Positions 34,120-45,838 of a stretch of DNA of 64,000 nucleotides are shown here, in pieces. How positions within the stretch are numbered: position 1 is the stretch's first letter; each line of letters starts with the position of its first letter. The stretch lies in contig OY747712.1 in the NCBI GenBank assembly GCA_963556495.2, positions 54,265,069 to 54,329,068 on the forward strand, given 5' to 3'. The position numbers and the translations under genes were made by a program. The DNA comes from Valencia hispanica (taxonomy: Eukaryota; Chordata; Actinopteri; Cyprinodontiformes; Valenciidae). The notes beneath the pieces were generated by a model. The model ran no database searches. It was not told the DNA's origin and saw only the letters and a list, made by a program, of their open reading frames with translations.

Positions 34120-35240
34120 TGTATTTGTATAGCGGCTGAACAACATCCAAAAGGTGCACAAGGTGCTTTACAGTGAAACAATAATTCTAAAAAGAATTAT
34201 AAACAAGAAATGAAAAGCATACATGTCTTATTCAGGCAGGCTTTTTATGTCTGTGTTTTATGCTGACTGTCTAAGTGAGTCTTTAACTGTGTTTGAAAAA
34301 CAGAGAGTTAAGTGATGGAATGCAGTGCATGCTCGATCACCCGACTTTTTATAGCGTGACCTGGGAATCACCAGAAATATTTGCTCTGCACAGCTTAATG
34401 TCCTGACAGGATGGTAAACAACTACTAATTCTGTGAGATAGGCTGGTCCCAGGCCATTGACAGCTTTAAAAACAAAAAAGAAGGACCTTGAACTTGATCT
34501 TTAAACGGATAGGTAGCCAGTGCAGGTTTTGCAGGAGCGGGGTAATGTGTGAGTATTTTGAAGCATTGAAGAGGAAACGGGCAGCGGTGTTCTGTATGTG
34601 TTGAAGCCAACAGAGGATAGACTGAGTTAATCCGGCACAGGATGTTGCAATAGCCCAGTCTGGAACTAATAAAATTATGTATGGCCTTCTCCAGGCCAGC
34701 TCGGGACAGGAGGGGCTTCACCTCTGCCAGTAGTCTAAGCTGGAAGAAGCTAGCCTTTACCACCTCACTGACCTGCTTGTCAAACTTAAGTGCATTGTCA
34801 AAAGTAACTTCCAAGTTCTTTACAGCTCTAGAAAACTGTGGAATAGACGGGCCAAAGCAGGGCGTGCTGTGGGGCGAATCCGGGCTGAAAATGATATATT
34901 GATATATATGATATATATAGGACTGTGTCTGGTCTTAAATCCCGACTGAAACTTGTCTATGATGGTATACTGCTGGAGATGGAGCTGTAGCTGGGAGAGG
35001 ACAAGTTTCTCCAGGATGTTGGACAGAAACGGCAGATTTGAAATAGGCCAGAAATTTGACAGAACAGAGGGGTCAATGTTAGTTTTTTTAAGGAGTGGTC
35101 TAACCACAGCATGTTTGAGGGCACTGGGTACAACACCCTCTTTAAATGAGCAATTGATGAAGGAAACAAGGCAGGGCCCCAAGGTGTCGATAGCATCTTT
35201 CATTAATCTGGTTGAAACAACATCAAGAGTTAAGGAGTTT
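34119..35240 (-). pseudogene. L2-type LINE reverse transcriptase fragment with internal deletion
   Basis: On -, 35203-34930 reads MKDAIDTLGPCLVSFINCSF, then AVVRPLLKKTNIDPSV and TIIDKFQSGFKTRHS. This stops in the early palm region, and after a deletion near 34925-34815 the end of the protein resumes: MEVTFDNALKFDKQVSEVVK and LEKAIHNFISSRLGYCN. The catalytic YADD segment is missing. The 3' UTR carries TATAGCGGCTGAACAACATC and the ATCA tail. An L2 relative of the copies at 35240 and 50160. Confidence 0.78.
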
Positions 35241-36150
35241 CATTAGTTTCCTACATCAGTCCTTTAATCCTAGAAATGTTCTTCAGGAGATAGAAGGCCG
35301 ACCTTGTCATTGCCTTTATGTGACCCTGGAGGTTCAGCTCTCCATTACTACACCTAGATTTCAGGCCTGATGAGTAGTTACTAGATGTATTAACTGAAGC
35401 TGTGTGCTGACTCTTGAGGTCCAAAAATAATTATTTCAGTTTTGTTTCAATTTAGCTGGAGAGAAATGTGGCACATCCATCCATTGATTTGCTTAATGCA
35501 TTTGCTTAGCGTTTGGATGGGTTCAAACTCACCTGATGACATTGTAATATAAAGCTGACTGTCATCTGTATAGTTATGGTAGCTAATCATATTGATTGTT
35601 ATAATATTGGCTAGTGGGAGCATGTAGATATGAAATAGAAGGGGCCCCAGGATGGAGCCCCGAGACAGCACACATGTGATTTCTGACTGTTCTGATGAAA
35701 AATTGCCTATTGACACGAAGAATTTCATGTTCTTAAGGTAAGACTCAAACCAGCCAAGTACTGTACCAGAGAGTCTGACCCAGCTCTCCAGTCGTACCAA
35801 TAGTATATCATGATCAACAGTGTCAAATGCTGCACTGACGTCCAACAGTACCAGCACTGTGGTTCTACCACAGTCTGTATTTACGCGGACATAATTGAAA
35901 ACTTTGATGAGGGCAGTCTCATTGCTGTGGTGAGCACAGAAACCAGACTGAAAAATATCAAAACGTTTGGTCATTGTTCGGAAGCTAGATAACTGTTAAA
36001 CTCAGCTTTTTCAATAATCTTACAGAAGAATAGAAGATTGGCCTGTGATTCTGCATTAACAAGTTGTCCAGATTGTTCTTCTTTAGCAGTGGTTTGATAA
36101 CTGCTGTTTTTAAGCCTGCAGAAAGTAGTGGATAATTATACTATTGTATG
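35240..36150 (-). pseudogene. second L2-type LINE reverse transcriptase fragment
   Basis: On -, 35974-35447 reads [59 protein letters not shown] and [13 protein letters not shown]. The catalytic motif is TDD where most copies have ADD. Further pieces up to 36150 resemble the upstream LKKNNLDNL segment. It is nearly the same family as the element at 49380-51707, which helps place the frameshifts. The 3' part joins the neighbouring copy without a clear tail. Confidence 0.78.
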
Positions 36151-36693
<543 letters not shown>

Positions 36694-36723
36694 TAGCTGC
36701 ATTTACAGTAGACTGTTGGTATA

Positions 36724-38324
36724 CAGTGACTTGCAAAAGTATTCGGCCCCCTTGAACTTTTCCACACATTGTCACATTACAGCCACAAACATGAATCAAT
36801 TTTATTGGAATTCCACGTGAAAGACCGATACAAAGTGGTGTACATGTGAGAAGTGGAACGAAAATCATACATGATTCCAAACATTTTTTACAAATAAATA
36901 ACTGAAAAGTGGGGTGCCCGTAATTATTCAGCCCCCTTTGGTCTGAGAGCAGTCAGTTGCCCATAGACTTTGCCTGATGAGTGCTAATGACTAAATAGCG
37001 TGCACGTGTGTGTAATCTAATGTCAGTACAAATACAGCTGCCCTGTGACGGCCTCAGAGGTTGTCTAAGAGAATGTTGGGAGCAACAACACCATGAAGTC
37101 CAAAGAACACACCAGACAGGTCAGGGATAAAGTTATTGAGAAATTTAAAGCAGGCTTAGGCTACAAAAAGATTTCCCAAGCCTTGAACATCCCACGGAGC
37201 GCTGTTCAAGCGATCACTCAGAAATGGAAGGAGTCTGGCACAACTGTAAACCTACCAAGACAAGGCCGTCCACCTAAACTCACAGTCCGAACAAGGAGAG
37301 CACTGATCAGAAATGCAGCCAAGAGGGCCATGGTGGCTCTGGACGAGCTGCAGAGATCTACAGCTCAGGTGGGGGAATCTGTCCATAGGACAACTATTAG
37401 TGGTGCACTGCACAAAGTTGGCCTTTATGGAAGAGTGGCCAGAAGAAAATCATTGTTAAAGGAAAACCATAAGAAGTCCCGTTTGCAGTTTGCCACAAGC
37501 CATGTGGGGGACACAGCAAACATGTGGAAGAAGGTGCTCTGGTCAGATGAGACCAAAATGGAACTTTTTGGCCAAAATGCAAAACGCTATGTGTGGCGGA
37601 AAACTAACACTGCACATCACTCTGAACACACCATCCCCACTGTCAAATATGGTGGTGGCAGCATCATGCTCTGGAGGTGCTTCTCTTCAGCAGGGACAGG
37701 GAAGCTGGTCAGAGTTGATGGGAAGATGGATGGAGCCAAATACAGGGCAATCTTGGAAGAAAACCTCTTGGAGTCTGCAAAAGACTTGAGACTGGGGCGA
37801 AGGTTCACCTTCCAGCAGGACAACGACCCTAAACATAAAGCCAGGGTAACAATGGAATGGTTTAAAACAAAACATATCCTTGAGTTAGAATGGCCCAGTC
37901 AAAGTCCAGATCTAAATCCAATCGAGAATCTGTGGCAAGATCTGAAAACTACTGTTCACAAACGCTGTCCATCTGACTGAGCTGGAGCTGTTTTGCAAAG
38001 AAGAATGGGCAAGAATTTCAGTCTCTAGATGTCCAAAGCTGGTAGAGACATCCCCTAAAAGACTGGCAGCTGTAATTGCAGCAAAAGGTGGTTCTACAAA
38101 GTAATTGACTCAGGGGGCTGAATAATTACGCACACCCCACTTTCAGTTATTTATTAGTAAAAAATGTTTGGAATCATGTATGATTTTCGTTCCACTTCTC
38201 ACGTGTACACCACTTTGTATTGGTTTTTCACGTGGAATTCCAATAAAATTGATTCATGTTTGTGGCTGTAATGTGACAAAATGTGGAAAAGTTCAAGGGG
38301 GCCGAATACTTTTGCAAGCCACTG
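36724..38324 (+). mobile_element. Tc1-like transposon, copy 2 (1601 bp, TA target duplication), in a kcnn1 intron
   Basis: It starts CAGTGACTTGCAAAAGTATT and ends with the matching inverted sequence, flanked by TA at 36722-36723 and 38325-38326. It belongs to the same family as copy 1 (3205-4811), with near-identical termini and transposase. It is oriented with the host gene. Confidence 0.96.
37093..38103 (+). pseudogene. Tc1-like transposase with a 5-bp frameshifting deletion near the C-terminus
   Basis: Open from ATG 37093 to a premature stop at 37978-37980 (295 codons). It keeps all three catalytic acids: VLWSDETKME, FQQDNDPKHKA and SPDLNPIENLW (Glu codon at 37924-37926). Against copy 1, five bases are missing near 37974 in CCATCTGACTGAGC, which removes about the last 45 residues by frameshift; the remainder is still readable to about 38103 in another frame. 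The lesion is therefore different from copy 1, whose frame is complete but lacks the catalytic Glu. Confidence 0.94.
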
Positions 38325-38359
38325 TAACCGTAGTGTCCAAGAAGGCTGATATTGTTGAA

Positions 38360-38625
38360 GGTAACTGTGGCTCAGGAGGTAGGAGTTCATCCTGTAACTG
38401 ATGGCTTACCAGTTTAAACCTCCGCTCTGTCTGTTTTAGTCATCGTGTCGTTGGGCAAGACACTCCACCCGCTTTGCCTGCTGGTGGTGGTCAGAGGGTG
38501 GCCTCACTTCCTTCAGTCTGCCCCAGAACAGCCATGGCTACAATGTTACCACCATCAGCATGTGAAGTGCGTTGGTGTCCTCAGGACTAAATACAGCACT
38601 ATACAAGTACATGCCATTTACCATT
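38360..38625 (+). repeat. tRNA-derived SINE-like repeat
   Basis: The head GTGGCTCAGGAGGTAGGAGT followed by CCAGTTTAAACCTCCG resembles the A and B boxes of a tRNA-related polymerase III promoter. The body includes TTGGGCAAGACACTCCACCC and the end ACTATACAAGTACATGCCAT, a well-known fish SINE arrangement. The copy is old and its tail is indistinct. Confidence 0.6.
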
Positions 38626-39029
38626 TGACTTTCAGTCCCTTAAATCTGTAAACTTTTAATGTATGTTGGACAGCTCTCTGGTCCTGGCCATGGTGGAGGT
38701 TGGAGTCCAGCTGTTTGAAGGTGTGGACAGGTGTCTTTTATACAGATACCAAGTTCAAATGTGGTAAATAGTTATTTTCTGCACCATTATACAAAATAAA
38801 TTCTTTAAAAATCCTACGGTGGGATTTGCTGTTTTTTTTACACTGTCCACGTGGAATGGGGCTGTTTAAGTCCACCTATGACGGAAATTACAGACCTCTC
38901 TCTTCCTTTTAAGTGATATAACTCGCAAAAACTGTGGTTGCCAAATACTTTTGTGCCCAACAGTAGGTCCCCCTTCCCATTGGCTCACCACCTGTAGGAG
39001 GGCCAAAAAGGGTGAGGTCCAGTGTGAGA
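38626..39029. other. kcnn1 intron; no feature recognised
   Basis: Plain A/T-rich sequence between the SINE-like repeat and the RTE remnant. No coding signal. Confidence 0.4.
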
Positions 39030-40467
39030 TGGGCGGTAGCCAAAGGCTGGGACCTTGCTGGTTCAATCCTCGGCCATAGAAGCTGGGTTTCGGGACATGG
39101 AATGTCATCTCTCTGCTGGGGAAGAAGCCTAAGCTGGTGTGCGAGGTTGAGAGGTTCCGGTTGGTGGTGGGGGAGGATGCCGGTCAGCCCTGACAGACCA
39201 AACATGTTGTGAGAGTCTGCAGAAGGAGCTTCAACTTTCACCTGCCTGTCATGGCATTAACACTTGAACCCGCTGGTGGACACTGGCTAAAAGCTAAAGA
39301 AGGAGTTCTGTTGGGTCTTTCTGGCCTGTGAGACCAGGCCAGCTGAGAAGTACCGACAGGCCATGTGGAATGCGGCTGAGGCAAAAACTCGGGCGTGGGA
39401 GAAGTTCGGTGAGGCCATGTAGAATGACTTCTGTATGGCGTGAGGCAATTCTGTTCCGGATACTTGAACCAGGAGGAACAATGTGCTTTTTGTCCTGGCT
39501 GTGGAAAACTGGACCAGCTCTTCACTCTAAGTAGGGTCCAAGAGCGTGCATGGTAGATCGCCCAACTAGTCTACATGTGTTTTGTGGACCTAGAGAAAGA
39601 GTTCGACCGTGTCCCTTGGGGTCCTGTGGGGAGTGCTCTGGGAGTATGGGGTACCAGGCCCCTTGATAGGGTTTGTTAGTTCCTTGTACGACCAGGGTCA
39701 GAACTTGTTTCGAATAGTAAGTCCGGCTCGTTTCTGTTGAGAGTTGAACTGCCAAGGTTGCCCTCAGTTCATAACTTTCATGGACAGGATTTCTAGTCGC
39801 AGCCAAGGTGTTGAGAGGATCCATTTTGGTGCCCTTAGGATCGGGTCTCTGCTTTTTGAAGATGATTTGGTCCTGTTGGCTTCATTATAATGTGATCTAC
39901 AGCTTTCGCTGGGGCAGTTCTCAGCCAAATGTGAAGCAGCCGGAATGAGAATCAACACCTCCAAATCAGAAACCATTGTCTTGAGCCAGAAAAGGGTAGC
40001 GCGAAAGATCACTAGGCGGATTGGTGCTGCTTCTGCCGTGATGCAGGTGCTGTATCTATCTGTCATGTTGAACAATATATAAATAAACTGAATTGAATTG
40101 AATTGAAGAAAAAGCTTAACCGAAAAGCGAGGCTCTTGATTTACTGTTTGATCTACATTCCCACTCTCATCTATGGACACAAGCTCTGGGTAGTGACCGA
40201 AAGAACGAAATCAAGGATACAAGCGGCTGACATGAGTTTCCTTCTCAGGGTGTCTGTGCTTTCCCTAACAAATAGGCAGAGAAGCTTGGTCATTCAGGAT
40301 GGGCTCAGAAAATAATGGCTGCTCCTGCACATCGAGAGGAGGCAGTTGAGGTGGCTTGAGCATCTGGTCAGGATGCCTCCCTGGTGAGGTGTTCTGGGCA
40401 CGTCTCACCAGGAGGAGACCCAGAGGTACACCCAGGATACATTGGAGGCACGGTTTCTTGGGGCTAT
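39030..40467 (+). pseudogene. RTE-clade LINE remnant (endonuclease start, RT pieces, C-terminus)
   Basis: FGTWNVISLLGKKPKLVCEV (near 39090) is the characteristic start of the RTE endonuclease. A large internal deletion leads to AEAKTRAWEKFGEAM (about 39376-39418), and then the RT palm piece MCFVDLEKEFDRVPWG (near 39575-39620). FEDDLVLLAS (near 39858) corresponds to the catalytic FADD region, with the first residue changed. Near the end, IYIPTLIYGHKLWVVTERTKS (40150-40205) and a GQDASLVRCSGHVS-like segment are the typical RTE C-terminus. Frameshifts are frequent. An L2 tail is inserted at about 40052-40108. Confidence 0.75.
40052..40108 (+). repeat. L2-type tail inserted in the RTE remnant
   Basis: TGTTGAACAATATATAAATAAACTGAATTGAATTGAATTGAAG-type sequence (only the last ~50 bp of the L2 3' end) separates two RTE pieces that are otherwise contiguous, so it is the later insertion. 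Confidence 0.65.
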
Positions 40468-40491
40468 GTTTTTTTCAGTTTATTACTTGTG

Positions 40492-40805
40492 AGGCCTTGC
40501 CTCCTCTGGGTGCCCTGTGTCAGTGCCTTGGGGGCTGCTGTTGATGTGCTGCTGCAGATTGCTCCTTTGATGCCGTTTCCTTACCTGGCTCTTCTGTACT
40601 CTGCCCGATGTCCTCTTTAATGTTGCTCGAGTGTGTATGTGTATGGGTTTCGGAGGAGGGGGGTATAAATGGGATCATGCTGTTAAATCTGTGGGGGAGG
40701 GATGGGATTGGGGTATATGTGGAGTAATTTTTAATCTGTAACGCACTTCAAGTTGCAATCCTATATATAAAGCACTTTATAAAATAAGTTTGATTGATTG
40801 ATTGA
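40492..40805 (+). repeat. 3' end of an unnamed LINE family (copy A)
   Basis: The sequence runs from GCCTTGCCTCCTCTGGGTGC through G-rich stretches (GGAGGAGGGGGGTATAAATG) to an end with TTTATAAAATAAG and a TTTGATTGATTGATT tail. It matches, in opposite orientation, 47383-47715. Both are 5'-truncated. The family is not recognised, but the tail and truncation indicate a LINE. Confidence 0.65.
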
Positions 40806-41121
40806 TTCATTCATACATACAGACCCTTTCCAAAAAATAAGAATGGCATGGAAAAGTTTATTTATTTCCATAATTCCTTTGAAAACGTTAAACTTCCATA
40901 GATTGTAGATTCAGGGCCCACAACTTAAACAACTTCAAGTATTTCGTTGTTTAGTTGTACATAATTTGGGCTTCCAGCTCATAAAACCCACTAAAACAGG
41001 AATTCAAAACATAAGAATACTGTGAAGAAATCACCCTTTACTTCTCAGTTTTTGCTGAAAAAAAGAAAGAAATTCGGATCACATCAAATCAATCAAAATA
41101 TGGTACTTTCAAAACAATATG

Positions 41122-42960
41122 TCAATCTTCAATACTTGGTAGGATGTCCCTTTGCCTTAATCTCTGCCTCGATGTGTCGTGACATTGCCTGGTAGTTATG
41201 GAAGCCCAGACTTCCTTGATGCTCGCTTTCAGTTCTTCTTTGTTTTTGGGTCTGGTGCCCCTCATTTTCCTCTCGATAATACCCCATAGATTCTCAGTGG
41301 GGTTTAGGAACTGACGGGTTAGCTGGCCAGTCAAGTACTGTGATGGCATGGGCATCTGACGGTATGCGCAGGGGCCAGGTCCTGCTGGAAGATGAAATCT
41401 CCAGCAGGACCATCCAGCGGCTTGGGTTCTGTTCCTCACCAGTCTTCCTCCAAACCTTTGGACCTCGATTGGAGAATGAAAGGCACACTTTACTTTCATC
41501 GGAAAAGAGGACCTTGGACCACTGGCCAACAGGCCAGTCCTTCTTCTCCTTGGCCCAGTTGAGGCGCTTCCTATGTATGTTTATTTCAATATTTATCCAG
41601 GTTACATGTAAGCTCATATAGGTGCTAGCATACCTCCACTATTTCTTGTTTTTCATTCATCATTTACAAGTATATATCTTACTCACATTTAAAAGTTGTT
41701 AATTAGCTTAATTAGCTTTTTTGGTGCTCTTAGAGAGCACCACGGGAGGGAATGCTGTGGTAAATGCTGCACGTCCAAGATGGTCCTATCAAAAATGCTA
41801 TGTAATGGAAGAAAATAATTCAGGGTTCCAAAAATAAAAGAAGACTGAGTCCTAGAAAGCGTTTAAGCATTTAATTCAAACATGTCTGGCTAGAACATGG
41901 AGGGGACAGAGATTACTCTTGCATCACCTTACCCAACCTTTCTGAATAACAGTTTAAATAGTATTCAGCAATTACTGTTTATCTCCACAGCACATCTTCT
42001 CTAATCTTCATGTCCAGCTTCTGGAGAACTGGTTCATGCCAGTATGATAGATAGCATGAACCAGCACATCCCAAATCAGACTGTTTTGTCGTTATCTTGT
42101 CTGTCTCTCTGGTGATCTGACACATCTCTCAGGAACATAACCTTGCTTCCCCTAACTTTGTCATCACGCCCTAGATACATTCATTAGACAGAGAATATAT
42201 ACTTAAATCCTAATTTAAATTAATTCCTAATTACATAGGAATACTCCCACCACAGCTACGTGCAGGAAATTATGTGTTTATCCAGAAGAAAGGCTCGGGT
42301 CAGCCTGACCTGAGTCGTTGCTCAGCTGAATTATAGCCTTGGATAAGAGGACTTGTTTCCTCAGAGAAAAGTTGAGTTGATAAGTTGTTGTGGAGAGGAA
42401 ACATCTGGATACTGTCAGACAGTTCGTGCATCAATATGACACACAAACTAGGTATAAAAATCTGTGTGCTAAGGATAGAGAGGGAGTCTTGCTGCGGTAA
42501 TTGAAGACGACATAACTGTATGTCATCAATGCATTGTCCTGCTCAGAGAAGGTATGTAAACTAATAAACCGGCAGAGGCTGTATTCCAGAACTGAAGCTG
42601 TGTTGACAGTTTTTTTTAAAACCCTACTCAATATCTTGCATGTCAACCCGGACTAACAGGCTCAGGCTCAGAAACGGTTTGACTCGAGGAACCCGACAGT
42701 TGTAGCCCATCTCCCTGATGCATCTAAAAGTGGTGGTTTTTGAAGCTGTGACCCCCGCCTCATTACACTCTTTCTGGATCTCTGTCAGATTCATGAATCT
42801 TCTCTATTTGATAATCCACTGAAGCCCACGGTCAGGTCTTCTGCTGGTGCATCTTCTCCTGCCACATTTTGGCCTTCCACTAGACTTTCTATTGATACGC
42901 TTAGACACAGAACTCTGTGAACAGCCAGCCTCCTTAGCTATGAAATTTTGCGGTTTTATG
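41122..42960 (-). pseudogene. Tc1-like transposase, split by an insertion
   Basis: On -, 42960-42660 holds the N-terminal DNA-binding half: KEAGCSQSSVSKRINRKS, then RPKCGRRRC and KECNEAGVTASKTTTFRCIR. After the insertion, 41590-41290 carries KRLNWAKEKKDWPVGQWSK, VLFSDESKVCLSF (first catalytic Asp) and GPKVWRKTGEEQNPSR. The end, 41310-41122, has NPTENLWGIIERKMRGTRPK with the third catalytic Glu. The region of the second Asp is frameshifted. The pieces are in the right order, so the insertion alone explains the gap between the two halves; other frameshifts are later decay. Confidence 0.8.
41577..42658 (+). repeat. foreign sequence, possibly a solo LTR, inserted in the Tc1-like element
   Basis: The block interrupts the transposase between its DNA-binding and catalytic halves. 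In + orientation it has a TATAAAA box at 42453-42459, an AATAAA at 42563-42568 about 110 bp later, and an end CTAACA at 42658, an order expected of an LTR. A start of TGCTGTGG near 41752 or TGTATG near 41577 is possible. I found no convincing target duplication, so the LTR reading is tentative. Confidence 0.4.
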
Positions 42961-43184
42961 AGCTGGAAGCCCAAATTATGTACAAATAAACAACTAAATA
43001 CTTGAAATCGTTTAAGACTCAGAATCTATAATCTATGGAAGTTTAATGTTTTGAATGGAATTATGGAAACAAATAAAATTTTCCATGATATTCTATTTGT
43101 TGGACAGGGTCTGTATAGTGCCAATGCCCTTTTGCACGGGGGAAATCGACTGGGATGATGCTCCAAGTGACTGAGCATCCCCCA

Positions 43185-43608
43185 TGTCCTGTTATCAACT
43201 TTTCTCTGTCTTTAATATAGAAAGTACTCTTACATCAGTTATTCTGTTCTTTCTGTGTCTCCGCTCTGTCTTCTCGAACATCCAGACGGTCGCAGCAGAT
43301 GGCTGCTCATACTGAGCCAGGTTCTGCTGGAGGTTTCTTCCTGTCAAAGGGGAATTTTTCTTTTTCATTGTCACTACATGCTTGCTCACTATGGCGGATT
43401 GCTGTGGTTGGAGTCAGTATCAACGGGGCACAACTGCCAGTCAATGACTCGATGCAGTCTGTGGGATTCCTTAAATAGAAAACTAACTAAAACTTAACAC
43501 TGATTGGAATGTTTGTATGATTGTACTGAACTGACATTTCTTGTAAAGTGCTTTGAGATTACATCTGCTGTGAATTGGCACTAGATAAATAAACTGAATT
43601 GAATTGAA
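43185..43608 (+). repeat. L2-type LINE 3' end (+)
   Basis: The conserved 3' UTR phrase GGTTCTGCTGGAGGTTTCTT, then TGCTTTGAGATTACATCTGC, and a TGAATTGAATTGAATT tail. Only the 3' UTR remains. It meets the next copy tail to tail. Confidence 0.8.
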
Positions 43609-44952
43609 TTCGCAATACGTCATCTCAAGGCACTTTACAAGAAAAGTAATTTAAATTCAGTCATACATACATTCCAATTAATCCTTCAGTTCATTATTCC
43701 AATCAGTTTGAAAGTTATCTATCTAAGGAATTCCAACAGATTCCGTCAAGTCATTGACTTGCAGCATTCACTCCTCCTGGACCACCATGTAGCGACAGTA
43801 GACAGTCGCCTGCATTGTGTCGTTGACTTCACAGCAATCCCTCATACTGAGCAAGCATGTAGAGACAGTGGAAAGGAAAAACTCCACCTTTAACAGGAAG
43901 AAACCTCAGGCAAAACCAGAACCAGAACCTAGGCATCTGCCACGACCGTCTGGGGGTTCAAGAAGACAGAGCAGAGACACAGAAAGAAAAAATGAACTGA
44001 TGTAAGAGTCTTTTCTATATTAAAGAAAGTAAAAAGTTGATAACAGGACATGGACAACGTTCAGTTACCGGGACCATCATCTCAGCTGATGCTCCCGTCC
44101 AATAAGGCATCACAGCCGAACAGAACGCCAGACCAGGTGTAGCTTCTATGGAGCAGAAAACACTGTAAGAAAACAAAGTTAACAGTTGAAATAACAGCAT
44201 ATAATGCAATTGGAGAGTAGTAGAAGAATTAAGTAGCAGACTGAAGATACGTGGTCTGTCCACCAGCAGTCTAAGCCTATAGCAACATAACTACAGAGAT
44301 ATCTCAGGATGACCTAAGCCACCCTAACTATAAGATTTATAATGTTATGCCTGGCCTGGCTTTAAAAGTACAGTGTCAGAGTGATAACTATAAAATCTGC
44401 CTCCCAATCTACTTTTAGAAATCCTTGGAACCACCAGTAAACCTGCAGTCTGAGAGCAAAGTGCTCTGTTGGGAACATATGGAACAATCAGATCTCTGAT
44501 ATATGATGGAGCTTGATTATTAAGGGCTTTATTTGCAAAAAGGAGGATCTTAAATTCTATTCTGGATTTAACAGGGAGCCAATGAATGGAAGCTAAAACA
44601 GGAGAAATGTGATCTCTCTTTTTAATATTCATCAGAACTCTTGCTGTCACATTTTGGATCAACTGAAGGCTCTTAATGGCATTTTGTCGACTCCCTGATA
44701 GTAAAGAATTACAGTAGTCCAGCCTTGAAGTAACAAATGCATGGACTAGTTTCTAAGCATGACTCCTGGACATGGTTTTTCTAATGTTAGCAATATTCCC
44801 GAGGCGAACATTATTCCTCCTTCTATTTTCCAAAGGATAAAAGTCTTATCGTTAGTAACGTTATACCAGCCATTTACCTAACTGATTGGATTCATCAGGA
44901 TTTATGGATAAATATAGTTGTGTATCATCAGTGTAAAACTGTGGAATTGGAA

Positions 44953-45041
<89 letters not shown>

Positions 45042-45838
45042 AAATAATTTGTCCAAACACAGAAAGTGTTGAGTGTGGAGAGGATTTATCATTTCCTTGA
45101 ACAAACTGGAATCTGTCAGGCAAATATGATTTAAACCAGCCTAGTGCTGTTCCTTTGATCCCTGCAACATGTTCAAGCCTTTCTAAGAGAATATTATGAT
45201 TGACTGTGTCAAAAGCAGCACTGAGATCTAACAAAACCAGAACAGACACAAGTCCATTATCTGAGGCCATGAGAATATTATTAGTAACGTTCATCAGTGC
45301 AGTTTCAGTGCTATTATCTCAATTTTCAAACTATTTTCTCAATGATTTTAGATAGGAAAGGAAGTCATCTTGACCGAGAGAAGGTTTAAAGGTTTAATTA
45401 CAGCAACCTTAATTTCCTGTGGTACATCTCCATTTACTGAGGATAGATTCCTCATATCTACAATGGGGGCAGTAATCAAAGGGAACACTTGTTTAAATAA
45501 TTTGGTTGGGATTGGGTCCAATATGCAAGTTGAAAGTTCAGATGAAGCTAATATTTTTGATCATTCTGAAAGCTCGACTGAATCAAAGCACTCCAAACAC
45601 AAATTAGGTTCTACAGTTCCCTCGGATGCTGCCTTCTGAGAGAAAGGTAATCATGTTTGGGAGGATGCTAATGATTTTATATTTAGTAGAATTAATTCTA
45701 TTTATGAAGAATCCCATAAAGTCATCTCTAGTGAGCTCAACAGAGCTATAACTCTGTTTATGTTTGGCAACTGTGTGTAGAATGGCTTTTTCTCTCCAAT
45801 CTGCTTTATATTACACAGCTCTGAAAGGAGCCAACTAT
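43609..45838 (-). pseudogene. L2-type LINE fragment with RT pieces (-)
   Basis: On -, the RT core at 45294-45060 reads [20 protein letters not shown] and [20 protein letters not shown]. The end domain at 44662-44345 reads [20 protein letters not shown] and [20 protein letters not shown]. Between them the YADD region is replaced by a (TA)n array. The 3' UTR carries GAAGAAACCTCAGGCAAAAC (complement of the phrase in the + copy). The upstream part to 45838 lacks a clear domain and abuts a truncated Gypsy element. Confidence 0.78.
44955..45037. repeat. (TA)n microsatellite, 83 bp
   Basis: An uninterrupted array of about 41 AT units. It replaces part of the L2 reverse transcriptase and produces artificial Ile-Tyr repeats in translation. 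Confidence 0.97.

Larger units (their letters stand above)
40820..43113 (-). mobile_element. diverged Tc1-like transposon (2.29 kb including an insertion)
   Basis: The left end CAGACCCTTTCCAAAAAATA and the right end, reverse-complemented CAGACCCTGTCCAACAAATA, are matching termini with TA on both sides (40818-40819 and 43114-43115). The transposase lies on - and is split by about 1.08 kb of foreign sequence at about 41577-42658. It is a family distinct from copies 1 and 2. Confidence 0.85.

Noticed and set aside
44902..45100. Protein with a long Ile-Tyr repeat
   Set aside because: It is a translation of the (TA)n microsatellite.
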